From assembly GCF_024199925.1 (NCBI RefSeq), contig NZ_JANADR010000002.1, positions 62,001 through 126,000 on the forward strand: a stretch of 64,000 nt of DNA. Direction: 5' to 3'. The notes under the pieces are model-generated. The model was not told the DNA's origin and did not search any database. It saw only the letters and a program-made list of their open reading frames with translations. Origin of the DNA: Bradyrhizobium sp. CCGUVB1N3. Its GTDB lineage: Bacteria; Pseudomonadota; Alphaproteobacteria; Rhizobiales; Xanthobacteraceae. Positions within the stretch are counted from its first letter, which is position 1. Every line of letters begins with the position of its first letter. The position numbers and the translations under genes were made by a program. Positions 1 to 9,589 of this stretch are shown in pieces.

Positions 1-1
1 G

Positions 2-118
2 GCCCGGCGCACACTGGGAACACAACCCATCGTCCAAAACGCCTGGCGCGACATTCCAGCAACCGTCGAGGCCCTGCGGCAGTTCTGGATGCCTATACGC
101 TTCAAGCGTGGCGCGTAG
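2..118 (+). CDS. 3' end of an unrecognised gene (partial)
   Basis: An open frame enters from the left edge and stops at a TAG at 116-118. The 38 visible residues include the stretch NAWRDIPATVEALRQFWMPI and end in FKRGA. I do not recognise the family. The composition looks protein-like, but the fragment is too short to be sure that it is coding. Confidence 0.25.
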   Translation, partial: ARRTLGTQPIVQNAWRDIPATVEALRQFWMPIRFKRGA

Positions 119-191
119 GCCGTCCGCGCCAAGTCCGTGGCCCTCTCGTACCGCTTACCGTAGGCCACTGAACTTCTGAGAAGCGCAGCAA

Positions 192-228
192 CGTAAGCGG
201 CAAAGAGACAGTCTCTTTGCCGCTTACG
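192..228. repeat. perfect 17-bp inverted repeat with 3-nt loop
   Basis: CGTAAGCGGCAAAGAGA at 192-208 is followed by CAG and then by its exact reverse complement at 212-228. It lies between the partial gene at the left edge and the end of the DUF459 gene. Neither side carries a T-run, so a simple intrinsic terminator is not obvious. It could be a bidirectional terminator without U-tract, a protein-binding palindrome or a mobile-element end. Confidence 0.7.
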
Positions 229-369
229 GACCGTCTGAAAGCGCTTGACCTCAAACGGCGGATTAGAGAAGCAGACATCCCAAGCTGTCGCTTCGGGCGA
301 ACAGGAGACATTCGCGAATGCAAAAGGCCGCCAATTTAGGCAAAAGACCGCGCGGGCGGTCCCTACTTC

Positions 370-1872
370 TCAGCGGCGATGCTTTTTTGGCTTTAACGAC
401 GCAGCCGGCGTCGTCATCTCTGCGCGGACATCGCCCAAGCCATTGGGTGACGCCGATGCCACTGGCGTTTCGACTTCGCGACGCGGCCAGGTAAAGTCGT
501 CGGCGCGACCAGCTGGCGGCGACAAAGGCTCACCTTTAATCATGACCCGCGCGGCAAGCGCGTCGACCGGGGCCGGCGGCGCCTCCGGGCCGCCGAGCAA
601 TTGGTCGCTGTTAATGGTGGCGGCGACCAGCGGCACGATCGGCCCGGCCAGCGGACGCGGCGCGGGCTGACCGGGGGCCACATTGGAGTCGGGAGTCGCA
701 GGCTCGGTGGGTAGCGCAATCGGTCCCGAGCGCGCAGCGAGAAGACGGCTGATCTCGCGCTCGACATAGTGGGCGAGTTTGCGCGCGCCGGGCTTGGTGA
801 AATAAACGCCATCAGAGGTGCGCAATTGGCGGATCTGGCCTTCGAGATCCGGGCCCTTCTGCAGGAAGGCCCCCGCCTCGTCGACAAATCCGTCCCAGAT
901 ATCGACATAGGTGATCCCAGCGCGCCCCGCAGCATCGCGGTAGAGCGCGTCGAGAAACAGCATGTCCGAGGTCCTCTTCTGTCCGAAGATTGCGGGCAGT
1001 CCCACCCAGACCACCGGCACGCCCTTCGACTTTGCGACCGCGATCAGCTCGTCGACCTTCTTGGTGTAGAGCTCGACCCAGCGGTTGTCGCGAAACTCAT
1101 AGATGCCATTCGGCGAACGCGTGCTCTTCTCCAGCGCTACCCGCGGCGCGTCGGTATTCTCTGCATCGTCCGCCGGCAATTCGCTGACGGCGACCTTGTC
1201 GTCGGGTTTGGCTGCGGTGTTGCCCGAATTGTCCTTCGACTTCGCATCTGCAGGCTTGTTGTCCGGCCTTCGCTCATTCTTGTCGTTCTTGTCGGCTGGC
1301 TTGTCGCTCTTCTCGGCGGCCGGCTCGCGGATCGCCATACGATCGTTGAGGCCTAGCATCACCACGATGACGTCGGGTTTTTCGTTGGCGAGGATGTTCC
1401 TTGCAGCTGAGGTCCAATCGGCAGGCGCCCCCTTGGGCTGGTACTGGATCAGGCCGGAGATCGTTTTCACCATCCGGATTACGCCGATGGCGGGCTGCTC
1501 GGCGTAAGCGTCCTCAAGGCCGTAAGCGAGCCAGTCGGCCATGGCGTCGCCGAGCACGAGCACGTAGCGTTCGGGCACCATGTCGCGCTTCTCAGGCGGC
1601 GGGGCCCTCGAAAAATCCTCGCGCACGGGCGGCGGGGCCCTCCGCCGAGGCTGGGGAGCGGGCTGCTGAAACGGACCAAATGTGTCGTTACCAAACCAGC
1701 CGCCACCGATCCCGCCGCCACCGCGTTGTGGCGGCGGCCGCTGCTGAAATCCGCCAAAATTGAAAAACTGCGCCGAGGCGGGCCCGCCAACGCTGAGCAC
1801 CGCCGCAATTGCCAACGCGATCAGCGGACGGCTTCCGGTCAAGACGCCCATTTTTTTGGGCTTGTCGGACAT
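370..1872 (-). CDS. periplasmic SGNH-fold protein, DUF459 family
   Basis: A 500-residue protein from the ATG at 1872; a GTG five codons upstream is possible but less likely. The N-terminus has a signal peptide (hydrophobic run LIALAIAAVLSVGGPASA followed by Q), so export to the periplasm is inferred. A Pro/Gly/Arg-rich linker follows. Then come SGNH blocks: block I reads LVLGDAMADWLAYGL, where the usual GDS serine position is Ala; block III is GLNDRM; block V is DGVYFTKPGARKLAH. A Lys/Asp-rich low-complexity insert separates blocks III and V. DUF459 proteins are common in Bradyrhizobium and related to GDSL esterases or O-acetyl-modifying enzymes of the cell envelope. The missing nucleophile argues against classic esterase activity. 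The C-terminal tail is Pro/Ala-rich and low-complexity. Confidence 0.85.
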   Translation of the reverse strand: MSDKPKKMGVLTGSRPLIALAIAAVLSVGGPASAQFFNFGGFQQRPPPQRGGGGIGGGWFGNDTFGPFQQPAPQPRRRAPPPVREDFSRAPPPEKRDMVPERYVLVLGDAMADWLAYGLEDAYAEQPAIGVIRMVKTISGLIQYQPKGAPADWTSAARNILANEKPDVIVVMLGLNDRMAIREPAAEKSDKPADKNDKNERRPDNKPADAKSKDNSGNTAAKPDDKVAVSELPADDAENTDAPRVALEKSTRSPNGIYEFRDNRWVELYTKKVDELIAVAKSKGVPVVWVGLPAIFGQKRTSDMLFLDALYRDAAGRAGITYVDIWDGFVDEAGAFLQKGPDLEGQIRQLRTSDGVYFTKPGARKLAHYVEREISRLLAARSGPIALPTEPATPDSNVAPGQPAPRPLAGPIVPLVAATINSDQLLGGPEAPPAPVDALAARVMIKGEPLSPPAGRADDFTWPRREVETPVASASPNGLGDVRAEMTTPAASLKPKKHRR

Positions 1873-1930
1873 GCTCTTTAACCGCACTAAGACCCCAACA
1901 TTGTATCACTAAGGCTCTGTGACGCGTCTC

Positions 1931-2050
1931 AGATCACCGTGAAGTGCGTCTCGTCAATTCGGTAGCGTCCGCTCAAGTCGCGCATGCACATTTCCGCCGC
2001 GGAACGTACGGCTTTTTCGGTGAACGCCCGCCCTTGCTCACTTCACCTGA
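1931..2050 (-). pseudogene. possible degenerate gene tail
   Basis: On the minus strand an open stretch reads TEKAVRSAAEMCMRDLSGRY then RIDETHFTVI and stops at 1931. It looks coding-like but has no start and no recognisable family. The rest of 1888-2220 shows nothing else I can support. Confidence 0.2.
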
Positions 2051-2220
2051 TGATGGCTTGCCGCGCGGGCAGAATTATTGTTCATTCGTGCTCTGATTTG
2101 GCTCCGATGCATGGGCTGCCTGGCTAGCGACCACGGAACGTACCATGGCTTTCGGCGCGCCGCCGTATCGACAAACTACTTCACCGTCGCCGGATACCTG
2201 CGGCCTGATCGGCTAACGCT

Positions 2221-2535
2221 CTAGCCAGCCTTCTCTCTTTCGTTGGAGTCAAAGTCTGGTTCGGCGTCGTATCGAACGACGATCCATTTTTCCATTATGA
2301 CCTTGGTCCCAAGGTCTTTTCCCGTCTCCGCCCTTGTTGCGTTGAGAGCTGCGACCGCTTGCGTTTGATCGACAAACGAACCCTGCAAGGTGGCGTTCGG
2401 AAGAGTAAACAGGCTGGTGTGCTCGTGGTCCAGAACCCATGGAGGCCATCCGTGCTCGATAGCTTTATTGATAAGCTTTTCGTGCGCGTCTGGTTTGGTC
2501 TCATTCAGATCGTACGAGGCAATAAATCTCGGCAT
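2221..2535 (-). CDS. small hypothetical protein, 104 aa
   Basis: A compact ORF starting MPRFIASYDL and ending in FDSNEREKAG. The alternation (short beta strand FIASYDL, helix, strand, helix, strand EKWIVVRYD) suggests a ferredoxin-like alpha/beta sandwich. I recall similar small proteins as conserved hypotheticals in rhizobia. A Cas2- or VapD-like fold is conceivable from the MxxFIxxYDL opening, but no catalytic residue supports a nuclease role. It stands alone, with a degenerate region on either side. Confidence 0.6.
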   Translation of the reverse strand: MPRFIASYDLNETKPDAHEKLINKAIEHGWPPWVLDHEHTSLFTLPNATLQGSFVDQTQAVAALNATRAETGKDLGTKVIMEKWIVVRYDAEPDFDSNEREKAG

Positions 2536-2894
2536 CGTAGTTGCTCCGCTCTGCGGCGCACGCGCGGACTGAAGGCAGCGCGGACGTGACTCGGCGCCGT
2601 GGGTGAGTCAAAACCCGGCGCTGTCCCTACCGCGCCCGCGCTGCCAGCGACGTTTGCGGCGATGACTCGACGCTCGCGTAGTGGACCGACCCTGAAGCGC
2701 TGTCCCTACCACGCGCCGCAAACTTCGTGGCCAGCCTTCGCCTTTGGACTAGCAAGACTGACTACCTTGGCCGCTGGGGTTGGAGTGGCACGTAATCCAC
2801 GGAGCCCTACCAAAGAGTATCGCGGAGGAGTGCTGCAAGCACCTACCAGGATTGGTTGGTGCCGCCTGGGGCAAATGCACCATGGCGAAATGAA
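2536..2894. other. non-coding or degenerate stretch
   Basis: No convincing gene is seen. The short motif GCTGTCCCTACC occurs twice (around 2620 and 2700), each near GCGCCGCAAAC-like or GCGACG-type sequence, which hints at decayed repeats. A TGGCACG at about 2786 resembles half of a sigma-54 promoter, but the -12 element is absent. Confidence 0.3.
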
Positions 2895-2895
2895 C

Positions 2896-3720
2896 TAGAT
2901 TCGATCTTTGATGTGATTGAGCATCACCGCGAGCTGCGCGCGCAAGACGATGCCGCGCGCGGTCACGGCCGCGATGACACTGGTGCCTTGATCGTAAAGG
3001 CCGTGCTGCCTGAAAGGTGGACCGCGCGCCGCGCCATCTCCGCTTCGAGCCGGATCAGCTCGGGTGCCGTGTATTTCGCCGGCGCCCACATGCCCGTCGC
3101 GAAGTCGATCGACTCGCCTTCCAGCCGCAGCGCATCCGGGCTTTGCAGGACCCGCGCCATCAAGCGCGGAAACGTTTCGGCATCGTCGACATAGCGATGC
3201 AAAAGCTTGCCTACATGTCGAGCACGATCTCCGGACGGCGCTGGATCCGCCTCAACGTCTCGGCCCGGTTCTCGTCAAAGACACGCAGCCGTTCGAGCTT
3301 GGGATCACGCCCCTCGCGCTCCGCCCGGCGCTGGATGGCCTTGGCCGCGACGCCGATATAGGTGGTCGGCACGACGTCGATCCCGCGCTCGGCATAGGAC
3401 CGTCCATCGACACGAATCTGGAGGCCGTTCAGGGCGAGATGCTGATTCTGCAAGTCGAGCCAACCGTTTTGCTGATCGAGGAACTCCCGCTTGTCGCCGG
3501 CCCCGAGCCGGTAGGCGATCTTATCGGATTTCATGCGCAGCGGCTGCCCGTCTTCACTGATGACCACGACCCGCTTTGGCCCGAATCCGTCCGCGGTGAG
3601 AGGCCGCAGCGTCGTCATGAAGTGGACATGCGGATTGTCCGGCTTATTGTGATAGACCCAGTCCGCGACCTGCTCACGCGACAGCACCTGCTCGACCACG
3701 AACTGGAATGTTCAAGAGGA
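2896..3720 (-). pseudogene. traA: Ti-type conjugative relaxase TraA remnant (MobA/MobL domain)
   Basis: The minus-strand ORF ending at 3211 carries the MobA/MobL core: YHNKPDNPHVHFMTTLRPLT, followed by a region ending in LRRIQRRPEIVLDM. After a frame break and an apparent loss of about 18 residues, the next ORF resumes with LHRYVDDAETFPRLMARVLQ and IDFATGMWAPAKYTAPELIR. In intact TraA these two blocks are adjacent. HNKPDNPHVH is the histidine cluster of the relaxase active site. Both the N-terminus (beyond about 3720) and the helicase half are missing. It indicates a past conjugative plasmid or ICE and cannot be functional. Confidence 0.75.
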
Positions 3721-3783
3721 GGCAACAATGGCATTTTCCCTTATCGAGAGTATCGCAACGAGGTACCTTGCTTGATTGTCAGT

Positions 3784-3927
3784 TTAGAACGCTCTCCGCT
3801 TAGGCGTTTGTGTGGGACGAACGAAGAGAAAGTTGCGGCTACGCTGGCGGCGGGAGAGCCATGCGCTCACGGCGTAAATTGTGCCGATGACAGCGAAAGC
3901 GGTCGACAGCAAAAAGAAGAATAGCAT
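3784..3927 (-). CDS. small single-pass membrane protein, 47 aa
   Basis: The ATG at 3927 opens a short frame: MLFFFLLSTAFAVIGTIYAV is a clear transmembrane segment, followed by a basic tail (SRRQRSRN) and a stop at 3784. A GGGGG lies just upstream and could serve as ribosome binding site. Small proteins of this layout are common in rhizobial genomes; no function can be assigned. Confidence 0.4.
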   Translation of the reverse strand: MLFFFLLSTAFAVIGTIYAVSAWLSRRQRSRNFLFVRPTQTPKRRAF

Positions 3928-4084
3928 CGCTTGACCCCCTTAATTGTTGAAGGTTGGTCTGGCTGCATGTGTGGACCGACGCGCGCAGCGCCGAATTGTA
4001 AGCCCAGAGGCAGGCCAATCTCCATACAACGTGACGTAACGTCAGGTTCAAGCACCGGGCGAGGGAAACGACGTCCTGGCGGTT

Positions 4085-4300
4085 CGTCTTCACCTGATCC
4101 CGGCTTCCTTGGAATCAACGATGGCGCCAACTCTGTCATGGCCAAGCGACCGGGGCAGGCGATAAAGACCATAGCCAGTCGGGCCGCCCTCGTAACAGGT
4201 CGCCGACGCATCGCCCTCACCGAAGAAGCGAACCTCTCCTTCCTGGCCTGTTTTCGTGATTGCGACGGCGGACGTCGATTCCGACAAATGTCTGCCACGG
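4085..4300 (-). pseudogene. IS110-family transposase fragment
   Basis: Minus-strand pieces read EVRFFGEGDASATCYEGGP, then TGYGLYRLPRSLGHD, then (one frame over) ELAPSLIPRKPGSG. This is the conserved CYEAGPTGYGLYR...APSLIPRKPGD segment of IS110/IS1111 DEDD transposases, with frameshifts. Only an internal piece remains. Confidence 0.6.
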
Positions 4301-4496
4301 CTCGTCCTGCTGTGATGAGGATCGGCTCGGTATGTCCGAGTAACCCTCGGACGCACAGTGTAGGGCGAGCAAACTTCACTGGAAGAGTCGGACGTACGGC
4401 CGTGTCACACCGAGCCGCTGGATCGGCCGCTCCTCGTTGAGCTTGGTGAGCAACTCGCCGATCGCCGTGTTGACCTAAGGGCAGTTCTTTCGCGCC

Positions 4497-5080
4497 AGCG
4501 CGCCGAGCGGCAAACGCGGCGACGTCAATCTGCACTATGGCAGCGAACCGGGATCGACGTTTTACAGCCACCTATCGGACCAGTACGGCTATTTCAGCAT
4601 CCTGCCCATCAGCCCGACGGAAAGCGAAGCGGCCTATGTGCTGGATGGTTTATTCGACCAGGACACGATCCAGCACTTTACCGACACTAGCGGGGCAAGC
4701 GAAGGCGCTGCGGGAAGTCGGCCGCATCGAACGATCACTGTTCATGATCGAATGGTATTCCAGTCCGGCCTTGCGCCGGCGATGCCAAGCTGGCCTCAAC
4801 AAGGGTGAGGCAGCGCAGAAACTCAAGCGTGCGGTGTTCTTCCACGAGCGCGGCGAAATCCGTGGCCGGTCATTCGAAAGCCAGGCATTCCGCGCTTCCG
4901 GTCTTAATCTCGTCGTCAGCGCCATCGTGCACTGGAATACTTTTACCTCGACCGCGCTGTCACTCATCTGAAGCGAGAGGGCAGAAACGTTCCCGACACG
5001 CTGCTCAAGCACGGCCGCTCAGTTGGGAACATATCAACCTGGCCGGCATCCTACCTGGGATACTGAGCACCAAATGCCCG
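4497..5080 (+). pseudogene. tnpA: Tn3-family transposase (TnpA) C-terminal remnant
   Basis: Plus-strand frames give [19 protein letters not shown], then [40 protein letters not shown] and [18 protein letters not shown], then (after a frame change) [18 protein letters not shown] and a degraded LSWEHINLAG. These are the hallmarks of the C-terminal half of Tn3-type transposases. Several frameshifts separate them. It is a dead fragment adjoining the ftsZ-like gene. Confidence 0.75.
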
Positions 5081-5332
5081 AAGGCTTCAGATCGCTTCGG
5101 CTGCCAGCGCCAATCCAACGAGCGGCTTGATGTTCATGCCCCATTCGGCCTTACCGTAGGATTTTGAGCAGCTCTTGTTCTGACCCCAATTTGGTTCTGA
5201 CGACAGTTCACCCCGCGAGAACTTGCGGGGTCGCATTGCGTTCATATTCCGAAATCGGAGTTGCCGATCTCTGCGGGGTAGCGCGTTATCGGCCGCCTTG
5301 GCGGCCTCTCCATCGGCGGCGGCAGCAGTGCA

Positions 5333-6388
5333 CTACGCTCGATCTGGTCGGCGATGCGACAACTCGTTGCCCAGTCTACCGGCCAGATCCGAAAATGCGC
5401 CTTCCGCCGCTTGCACTTGGCACGAGGGGTCAAGATTATCGATACCAGTCGCCACCACCGAGACGCGGACCGCACCTTCCAGCCTCTCATCGAACGTGGC
5501 GCCGACGATGATATTGGCATCCTGGTCGGCCTCTTCGCGAATACGGCTAGCGGCTTGATCGACCTCGAATAGTGTTAGGTCGTTGCCGCCAGTGATAGAG
5601 ATGATGAGGCCACTGGCTCGCTTGATCGAGGGGTCCTCGATCAACGGATTGGAAATCGCTGCTACAGCGGCCTTAAGCACGCGCGATGCGCCGGAAGCCT
5701 CGCCCTTGCCCATCATGGCCTTGCCCTTCTCGCGCATGATGGAGAGAATGTCCGCAAAATCGAGGTTGATCAGGCCCTCCTTGACTATAAGGTCGCTGAT
5801 GCAGGCCACTCCCGAATGGAGCACTTGGTCGGCCAGGGCGAAAGCTTCGGCGAATGTAGTCTTCTCGGTGGTCACCCGAAACAAGTTCTGGTTTGGGATG
5901 ATCAGCAGGGTGTCCACTGTCTTCAGCAAATCCGCGATGCCGGCTTCGGCAAGGCGCATGCGGCGCTGGCCCTCGAATTGGAATGGCTTTGTGACTACGC
6001 CGATCGTGAGAATGCCAAGCTCACGCGCCGTCTTGGCGATAACGGGCGCTGCCCCGGTGCCGGTGCCGCCGCCCATGCCGGCAGTGACGAACACCATGTG
6101 TGCGCCGGTCAAATGATCGCGGATCGTGTCGATTGCCTCTTCGGCTGCGGCGCGCCCCACATCGGGCTGCGAGCCTGCGCCCAGTCCTTTAGTCACCTCG
6201 GTGCCCATTTGGATGAGGCGCTTGGCCTTCGACATGGTGAGCGCCTGTGCGTCAGTATTGGCGGCGACGAAGTCGACCCCTTGCAGCCCGTCCGCGATCA
6301 TGTTGTTGACGGCATTGCCGCCGGCACCGCCGACGCCGAACACGATAATGCGCGTCCTCAGCTCGCGAACATCGGTGATGTTGATCAT
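5333..6388 (-). CDS. FtsZ-like tubulin GTPase (second, short FtsZ)
   Basis: 351 residues. The GTP-binding tubulin signature [10 protein letters not shown] is intact, preceded by the glycine-rich N-terminus [16 protein letters not shown] and the NTDAQAL block. The T7 catalytic loop NLDFAD is present, so GTPase and polymerisation chemistry looks complete. The protein ends soon after the C-terminal subdomain ([10 protein letters not shown]...), lacking the long linker and the conserved C-terminal peptide through which housekeeping FtsZ contacts FtsA and ZipA. Several rhizobia carry such a short FtsZ2 beside the essential ftsZ. No ftsA, ftsQ or mur genes are nearby, which supports an accessory copy. 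It may modulate division, for example during cell differentiation, but that is inference. Confidence 0.85.
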   Translation of the reverse strand: MINITDVRELRTRIIVFGVGGAGGNAVNNMIADGLQGVDFVAANTDAQALTMSKAKRLIQMGTEVTKGLGAGSQPDVGRAAAEEAIDTIRDHLTGAHMVFVTAGMGGGTGTGAAPVIAKTARELGILTIGVVTKPFQFEGQRRMRLAEAGIADLLKTVDTLLIIPNQNLFRVTTEKTTFAEAFALADQVLHSGVACISDLIVKEGLINLDFADILSIMREKGKAMMGKGEASGASRVLKAAVAAISNPLIEDPSIKRASGLIISITGGNDLTLFEVDQAASRIREEADQDANIIVGATFDERLEGAVRVSVVATGIDNLDPSCQVQAAEGAFSDLAGRLGNELSHRRPDRA

Positions 6389-6434
6389 TTCCGCCTCACG
6401 ATTGCGTAGGGTATGAGAGGACTCGAATTGCTAC

Positions 6435-6656
6435 CTACAAGCCTTGCGATCTGCTGTCCGCGGCTAGATGGCCCAGGGGCTCCGGCTTGTCCGTCGCGGT
6501 GGGACGCCAGCTCGCAGAGAGCCTTCTAAGCCGGCCGTCATTCTCCTTGGCAGCCGAAGCCTCAGCAGTTGCCCGCAGCACTTCGGCCATCAGGCGATAA
6601 GCACGCTCGCGCTCAAAATCTGCCCGATCACTGGCTGCGGTCGCCTCGAGCCGCAT
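6435..6656 (-). pseudogene. short degenerate ORF
   Basis: The 73-residue frame contains RADFERERAYRLMAEVLRAT followed by AEASAAKENDGRLRRLSASW. This resembles the Glu/Arg/Ala-rich coiled-coil tail of a hypothetical protein family seen next to rhizobial mobile elements (pattern DFERERADxLMxEVLKATA...AKE). It seems to be a leftover piece. The following 6660-7040 holds nothing else I can support. Confidence 0.35.
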
Positions 6657-7044
6657 GATCTCTGCCTACAATGTCACGATACTTTCCACTCGTAGGGTTC
6701 CTTGGCTGTCGTCCGCCTGTTCGCGGTGGCATATGCGTTTCCAGCGAGGTCAACGCTCATCAAAGCTAGCCATTATCCGAAAGTGAGCGCGGCGATTGGC
6801 GCCGCTTGGCAGGGGAACGAGCCGCCACAGGCAGAGTTTCGGTGGGCAGCAAGTGCGACATATGTCAGTCTCTCAGTGGGCATCGGCTGTCTTCCTGGGA
6901 ACGGACCGGCAATGTGCGCTGATAGCCAAAGGCTAAGCCGCCATGGTTAAGAGAGCGTTAACGCGCCTGCCGACCGATGGCGGGGTTTGAGCGCGGGGCG
7001 CCGAGGATGCGTCAAACCAACTGACCTCGGGAGGGGCGCCGCTC

Positions 7045-7430
7045 AAGACACTCTCCATCGGAATGCCCTTGGCCTGGAGAAACGAGTGGAAGCCCATGAC
7101 GCCGAGGCCAACGGAGCGTTCGCGCAGGGCGGCGTAGCGGGCACGCTTCATGCCGTCCGGCGCCACCGTGATAAAGTGGGTGAGCACGTTGTCGAGGAAG
7201 CGCATGACGTCCTCGATGAAGCCGGGCTCCTTATTCCACTGGTCCCAAGTCTCGAGGTTGAGCGACGACAGGCAGCACACTGCGGTGCGCTCCTCGTCGC
7301 GATGATCGATGCCGGTCGGCAGCGTAATCTCGCTGCACAGGTTGGAGGTCGAGACCTTGGTACGCGTACGACCATGACCGCTGAATTGCGCGTTGTGAAT
7401 TTTGGCGAACAGGTGAGAAATCGCCTGTAT
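7045..7430 (-). pseudogene. nrdA: ribonucleotide reductase large-subunit fragment
   Basis: The minus-strand frame carries KVSTSNLCSEITLPTGID, RTAVCCLSSLNLETWDQWNK and LRERSVGLGVMGFHSFLQAK GIPMES. The NLCSEI...CCLSSLNLE cysteine region and ERSVGLGVMGFHS are signatures of the class I ribonucleotide reductase alpha subunit. Only about 110 of the usual 700 or more residues remain. Sequence similarity stops abruptly after PMES, and on the other side an IS66 element begins. It is a translocated or truncated fragment. Confidence 0.7.
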
Positions 7431-7830
7431 GGACGTGCATACAGTCAATTCTGTCAGTCGGCTTGAGATCGTTGATAGGGGCGGTCGACGTCGGTTCAGC
7501 GACGAGGCCAAGCTGAAAATCGTCGCCGAGAGCTATTCATTGCCCCGTTTAGGGTCGGCCACGGCCCGCAAATACGGGATCACGCGCTCGCAGTTGGCTG
7601 ATTGGCGTAACGCAGCCCGGGCCGGGCGTTTTGGTTCGACTTCGGTTGAAGGATTTGTGCCAGCGGTGATCGTGCCGGAGGTTCCGGCGGCGCCCGCGAC
7701 GCCGATGACGAGCGCGGCCGGCAGTCGTATGGAGATTGTGGCTTCTAACGGTTGTCGGGTGATTGTGGATAGGGGCGTCGATGTTGACGTGCTGATTCGG
7801 ATCATGCGTGGTCTGGAGACGCTGCGGTGA
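7429..7830 (+). CDS. IS66 accessory protein TnpA (helix-turn-helix)
   Basis: 133 residues. The N-terminal half contains RRRFSDEAKLKIVAESY, then the HTH region TARKYGITRSQLADWRNAAR, typical of the IS66 first ORF. The C-terminal half is the variable VSNG-like tail (IVASNGCRVIVDRGVDVDVL). It overlaps the next gene by 4 nt, the usual translationally coupled arrangement. It acts with TnpB and TnpC in transposition. Confidence 0.8.
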   Translation: MDVHTVNSVSRLEIVDRGGRRRFSDEAKLKIVAESYSLPRLGSATARKYGITRSQLADWRNAARAGRFGSTSVEGFVPAVIVPEVPAAPATPMTSAAGSRMEIVASNGCRVIVDRGVDVDVLIRIMRGLETLR

Positions 7831-8180
7831 TATCGCTTCCCTCTGGCCAGAACGTGCGTGTGTGGCTAGCGACGGGCTATACCGACATGCGGTGTGGATT
7901 CCCGTCTCTTGCGTTGCGGGTACAGGAGGTGCTCCGAATGAGCCCGATGGAGGGCAATCTCTTCGTCTTCCGCGGTCGCAGTGGTTCGCTTTTGAAGTGC
8001 ATCTGGCACGATGGCCAGGGCGCATGCCTTTTTACAAAAAGATTGGAACGTGGGAAGTTCATCTGGCCTACCGTTGATGGAGGCGCTGTTCCAATATCGC
8101 CGGCGCAGCTGAGTTATCTTCTGTCCGGAATAGATTGGCGTCATCCGCAGGAAACATGGCGCCCGACGCGTGTCGGATAG
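7827..8180 (+). CDS. IS66 accessory protein TnpB
   Basis: 117 residues: VRVWLATGYTDMRCGFPSLA, then LFVFRGRSGSLLKCIWHDGQ and FTKRLERGKFIWP. This is the IS66 Orf2 (TnpB) family at its usual length. The ATG overlaps the preceding stop. The role in transposition is required but mechanistically poorly defined. Confidence 0.8.
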   Translation: MISLPSGQNVRVWLATGYTDMRCGFPSLALRVQEVLRMSPMEGNLFVFRGRSGSLLKCIWHDGQGACLFTKRLERGKFIWPTVDGGAVPISPAQLSYLLSGIDWRHPQETWRPTRVG

Positions 8181-9589
8181 CATTTTGCGATTGCATATTT
8201 GTGCTGATCTGATTCGATGGCTTCGTGACATCGAAAACGGACGATCTTCCCTCTGACCTTGCGAGCGCCCTGGCGGCGTTGCGGGTTGAGCGCGAGGCTC
8301 TTCGGGCCGAACGAGAAGCGCGTCAGCAAGCCGAGACGAAGGCTGCGAGTGCGCAGGCCGAAGCAGCCAACGCGCTGGCAAAGCTGTCCGGCAACGAAGC
8401 GCTGATTGCACATCTTGAGCTGCGCATCGAGACGCTGAAACGCGAGCTTTATGGGCAGCGCTCCGAGCGCGGGGCGCGACTGATCGACCAGCTGGAACTG
8501 CAGCTTGAAGATGTTGTTATGTCGGCGACCGAGGACGAGCTCGCCGCGGCCGCTGCAGCGGCGAAGACGCAGAGCGTACGCGCCTTCACGCGCAAGCGGC
8601 CGGTGCGCAAGCCCTGGCCGGACGACATCGAGCGCGAGCGCATCGTCATCGATCCTCCAACGGCCTGCCACTGTTGCGGCGGGTCGCGGCTGTCGAAGCT
8701 GGGCGAGGATGCAAACAGGACGCTGGAGGAGATCCCGCGCCGGTTCAAGTTGATCGAGACGGTCCGCGAGAAGTTCACTTGCCGCGATTGCGGGCAGGTC
8801 AGCCAGGCACCGGCGCCGTTCCATGCCACGCCGCGCGGCTTCATTGGTCCGCAGCTGCTGGCGACAATCCTGTTCGACAAGTACGGCATGCACATCCCGC
8901 TCAACCGCCAGAGCTCCCGGTTCAAATGCGAGGGCATCGACATGCCGGTGACCACGCTGGCCGACCAGGTCGGCCACGGGACCTTCGCCCTGGCTCCGAT
9001 CTCCGAGCTGATAGAGAAGCATGTCTTCGCGGCCGAGCGTCTTCACGGCGACGACACCACCATCCGCATCCTGGCGAAGGGCAAGTGCACAACTGGACGC
9101 ATCTGGTTTATGTTCGGGATGACAAGCCCTTCGCGGGCACCGCTCCGCCAGCTGCAGTCTATTACGCCTCGAGCGACCGACGGGGTGAACATCCCCAGAA
9201 ACACCTGGTTGGGTACCAGGGCATCCTTCAGGCTGACTGTTACAGCGGTCTCAATCCGTTGTTCGACGAGCGGCGGAAGGACCGGCCGCTCACGCCCGCC
9301 TTCTGCATGGCCCATGCCCGCAGGGGGTTCTTCGAGCTGGCCGACATCGAGAAGAATGCCCGGGACGGCGGAAAGGGCAAGCCGATCTCCCCGATCGCGC
9401 TGGAGGCCGTCAAACGGCTCGACGCCTTGTTCGAGATCGAACGTGGGATCAACGGCATGACAGCCGCCGAGCGGCGTGCCGTGCGCCAGGAAAGGAGCAA
9501 GCCGTTGTTCGACGAACTGCACGCCTGGCTGCTGCGCGAGCGCGAAACCCTCTCGCGTTCTTCCGAGGTCCTGAAGCCAATGAACTACA

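Noticed and set aside
2221..2535. Small protein as a Cas2
   Set aside because: Only a vague fold-level resemblance at the N-terminus; no cas1, no array and no conserved Cas2 residues.
3778..3808. GTCAGTTTAGAACGCTCTCC resembles a rhizobial tts box (TtsI site)
   Set aside because: Only partial agreement, and no type III secretion gene lies downstream on the plus strand.
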